From positions 101,964-165,963 of the forward strand of contig CAIUMP010000041.1 of the NCBI GenBank assembly GCA_903900335.1: a DNA stretch of 64,000 bases, given 5' to 3'. The DNA comes from an uncultured Ignavibacteriota bacterium (lineage in GTDB: Bacteria > Bacteroidota > Ignavibacteria > Palsa-1295). Positions 62,740-64,000 of this stretch are shown in pieces (position 1 is the stretch's first letter; every line of letters begins with the position of its first letter). The notes below the pieces were generated by a model that worked only from the letters and a program-made list of their open reading frames with translations, did no database searches and was not told the origin of the DNA. The translations under genes were made by a program, and so were the position numbers.

Positions 62740-63294
62740 GTGAAACCACTCATTCTCACTATTGTGATAGTGCTTTTCGCCGGAATGAGCTTCGCTCAAT
62801 CAGGTCACCCTAAGGCGGTGGCAACAAACAACGGCTGGACTCGTTATGAGAACGGATTTAGTATTGAACTTCCATCTTTCATCGGGTATGATGTCAAACA
62901 TGATGCTTCGTATGAAGGCTACGCTAATGTAGCGGGATGCTTAAAGTTTTCCCATGAAAATGACCCTGCCGCAAATAGGATTTCTCCGGGCGCGGGCGAT
63001 GACATTGAATTGTACGTTTGCAAGGCCTCAAAGTCGTGGAAGAAGCTCATGAGCGCGGAAAAGAAGGGGACTGCAGACAAGATCGTTTTTCGGCGTATCG
63101 GTCATAAGCACTATGAAGCATTATATTTCCAGTGCGAACGAGCTGTAGGAGCCGATCAACCTGAATGTGCTTACACGTACAGAGCTGGAATTATCAACTA
63201 TAGTGGGGTTTATACATTGCTACTGCAATATAATCCAGAAAACAAGTCAACAATGGATTCGATCTTACCCCGCATCTCCGCTTCATTCCACTAA
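62740..63294 (+). CDS. Small exported protein of unknown function
   Basis: A 184-residue protein with a signal peptide (LILTIVIVLFAGMSFAQ) starting at a GTG 6 bases after hscB. The mature part is beta-rich (WTRYENGFSIELPSFIGY, IVFRRIGHKHYEALYFQ, GVYTLLLQYNPENK) and contains four cysteines that could pair. No family is recognised. It ends 5 bases before gmhA. Confidence 0.7.
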   Translation: MKPLILTIVIVLFAGMSFAQSGHPKAVATNNGWTRYENGFSIELPSFIGYDVKHDASYEGYANVAGCLKFSHENDPAANRISPGAGDDIELYVCKASKSWKKLMSAEKKGTADKIVFRRIGHKHYEALYFQCERAVGADQPECAYTYRAGIINYSGVYTLLLQYNPENKSTMDSILPRISASFH

Positions 63295-63299
63295 CAACC

Positions 63300-63884
63300 G
63301 TGAACGACACACACATTCTCTCCAGCTTTCAGGAGGCGCAGCAGTGCCTCGCGTCCTTTATGGCGGATGAGGCGAACTTGGCGCAAGTCGAGCGTTTCGT
63401 TGATCTGCTCGTCGAGACATTCCAAAGCGGACACAAGGTCTATTCCGCTGGCAACGGCGGCAGCCATTGCGACGCGATGCACTTCGCCGAGGAGTGGACG
63501 GGCCGCTATCGAAAAGACCGTAAACCCATGCCCGCATTGGCGTTCTCGGATGTATCGCACATTACGTGTACCTCGAACGACTACGGTTTCGAGCACATTT
63601 TTTCTCGCTTAGTGCAGGCGTTCGGCGGCAAGGACGATGTGTTCGTGGCAATCACAACATCCGGCCACAGCAAGAATTTGGTGCTCGCCGCGCAAGCCGC
63701 GAAAGATGCCGGAATGAAGGTCGTCGGGCTGCTCGGCAAAGGCGGCGGAGAAATCCGGGCACTCTGTGACATTCCGATTGTTGTGCCCGGCGCAACGAGC
63801 GACCGCATTCAGGAGCTGCACATCAAGATCATCCACATCGTCATCGAGTGCGCCGAGCGGAGACTCTTTCCGGAATTGTATTGA
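63300..63884 (+). CDS. gmhA: Phosphoheptose isomerase GmhA
   Basis: SIS-domain enzyme converting sedoheptulose 7-phosphate to D-glycero-D-manno-heptose 7-phosphate for LPS core. The blocks AGNGGSHCDAMHFAEEW, DVSHITCTSNDYGF, TTSGHSKN and SDRIQELHIKIIHI match GmhA closely, including the catalytic Glu and His. The start is a GTG at 63300. It indicates that the organism makes heptose-containing lipopolysaccharide. Confidence 0.95.
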   Translation: MNDTHILSSFQEAQQCLASFMADEANLAQVERFVDLLVETFQSGHKVYSAGNGGSHCDAMHFAEEWTGRYRKDRKPMPALAFSDVSHITCTSNDYGFEHIFSRLVQAFGGKDDVFVAITTSGHSKNLVLAAQAAKDAGMKVVGLLGKGGGEIRALCDIPIVVPGATSDRIQELHIKIIHIVIECAERRLFPELY

Positions 63885-63945
63885 AATAGTTAAGCCGTTT
63901 GTTCAGGCTGTCACGCCAAACCGTTTACGTCATCGCGAGGAAACC

Positions 63946-64000
63946 CCGTAGGGGTGACGAAGCGATCCGTTGTCGAGAGATTGCTTCGTCACCCCTACGG
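63946..64000. repeat. Stem-loop repeat element at the window end
   Basis: The arms 63946-63967 and 63979-64000 pair over 22 bases with one G-T mismatch around an 11-base loop. The sequence CCGTAGGGGTGACGAAGC is typical of widespread short palindromic repeats, and CCGTAGGGGT also occurs at 61433-61442. The element may continue past the window edge. Confidence 0.75.

Noticed and set aside
1..64000. CRISPR array or prophage
   Set aside because: No regularly spaced identical repeats with unique spacers, and no capsid, terminase or integrase genes; the tail-fibre-like repeat protein stands alone.

Overview
The window looks like the chromosome of a free-living Gram-negative bacterium of the Bacteroidota/FCB superphylum, probably outside class Bacteroidia (a Chlorobi, Ignavibacteria or Kapabacteria-like lineage). 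The reasons are: several large secreted proteins ending in type IX secretion (T9SS) sorting domains; a PorE-like OmpA protein; promoters of the Bacteroidota type (TAnnTTTG); few Shine-Dalgarno sequences and frequent GTG or TTG starts; and, unlike most Bacteroidia, a lexA gene and a miaE-like gene. I found no tRNA, rRNA, CRISPR array, intact insertion sequence or prophage.

Layout. 0-5.2 kb: housekeeping run phoH, cdaA, pcm, miaA, folB, folK, deoxynucleoside kinase. 5.2-10.6 kb: a TylF-type methyltransferase, a PorE-like OmpA protein and a secreted beta-propeller protein. 10.6-11.9 kb: a gene-free stretch packed with interspersed palindromic repeats. 11.9-16.6 kb: rpsO and pnp (PNPase with an RGG-rich tail), then on the minus strand prfB, with its programmed frameshift, and a GyrI-like gene. 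16.8-24.8 kb: a giant T9SS cargo protein, a TlpA-like lipoprotein and a tightly coupled trio (secreted PIG-L deacetylase, APC permease, dipeptide epimerase). 24.9-33.3 kb: a divergent RpiB homologue, glgA, a lipoprotein/outer-membrane protein pair, canonical rpiB, glyA, tatC and a polyprenyl synthase. 33.4-41.1 kb: three more probable T9SS cargo proteins, one an M36 metallopeptidase, around a non-coding stretch with a strong promoter and paired palindromes.

41.2-50.1 kb is one long minus-strand run: lexA, a small unknown, an M16 peptidase, a nitronate-monooxygenase-like enzyme, a DUF6886-like protein, miaE, uvrB and comF. It begins with lexA and contains uvrB. Divergent from lexA is a TIR-TolB/FlgO-like-TPR protein with a predicted leaderless promoter, followed by a 1.2-thousand-residue repeat protein with decapeptide repeats. 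55.9-63.9 kb: a TMEM175-like channel, an ABC-F ATPase, then an iscR-iscS-X-VOC-iscU-iscA-hscB cluster for Fe-S assembly (no hscA or fdx in the window), a secreted unknown and gmhA. The intergenic spaces inside the isc cluster hold a 33-bp minisatellite and a perfect 26-bp inverted repeat built of heptamers.

The best candidates for undescribed biology are the TIR-TPR protein beside lexA with its repeat-protein neighbour, the PG-anchored PorE-like protein with an unusual N-terminal domain, the two conserved unknowns embedded in the isc cluster, the two RpiB types with different active sites, and a shared GATGA-N4-TCATC dyad at three intergenic positions.
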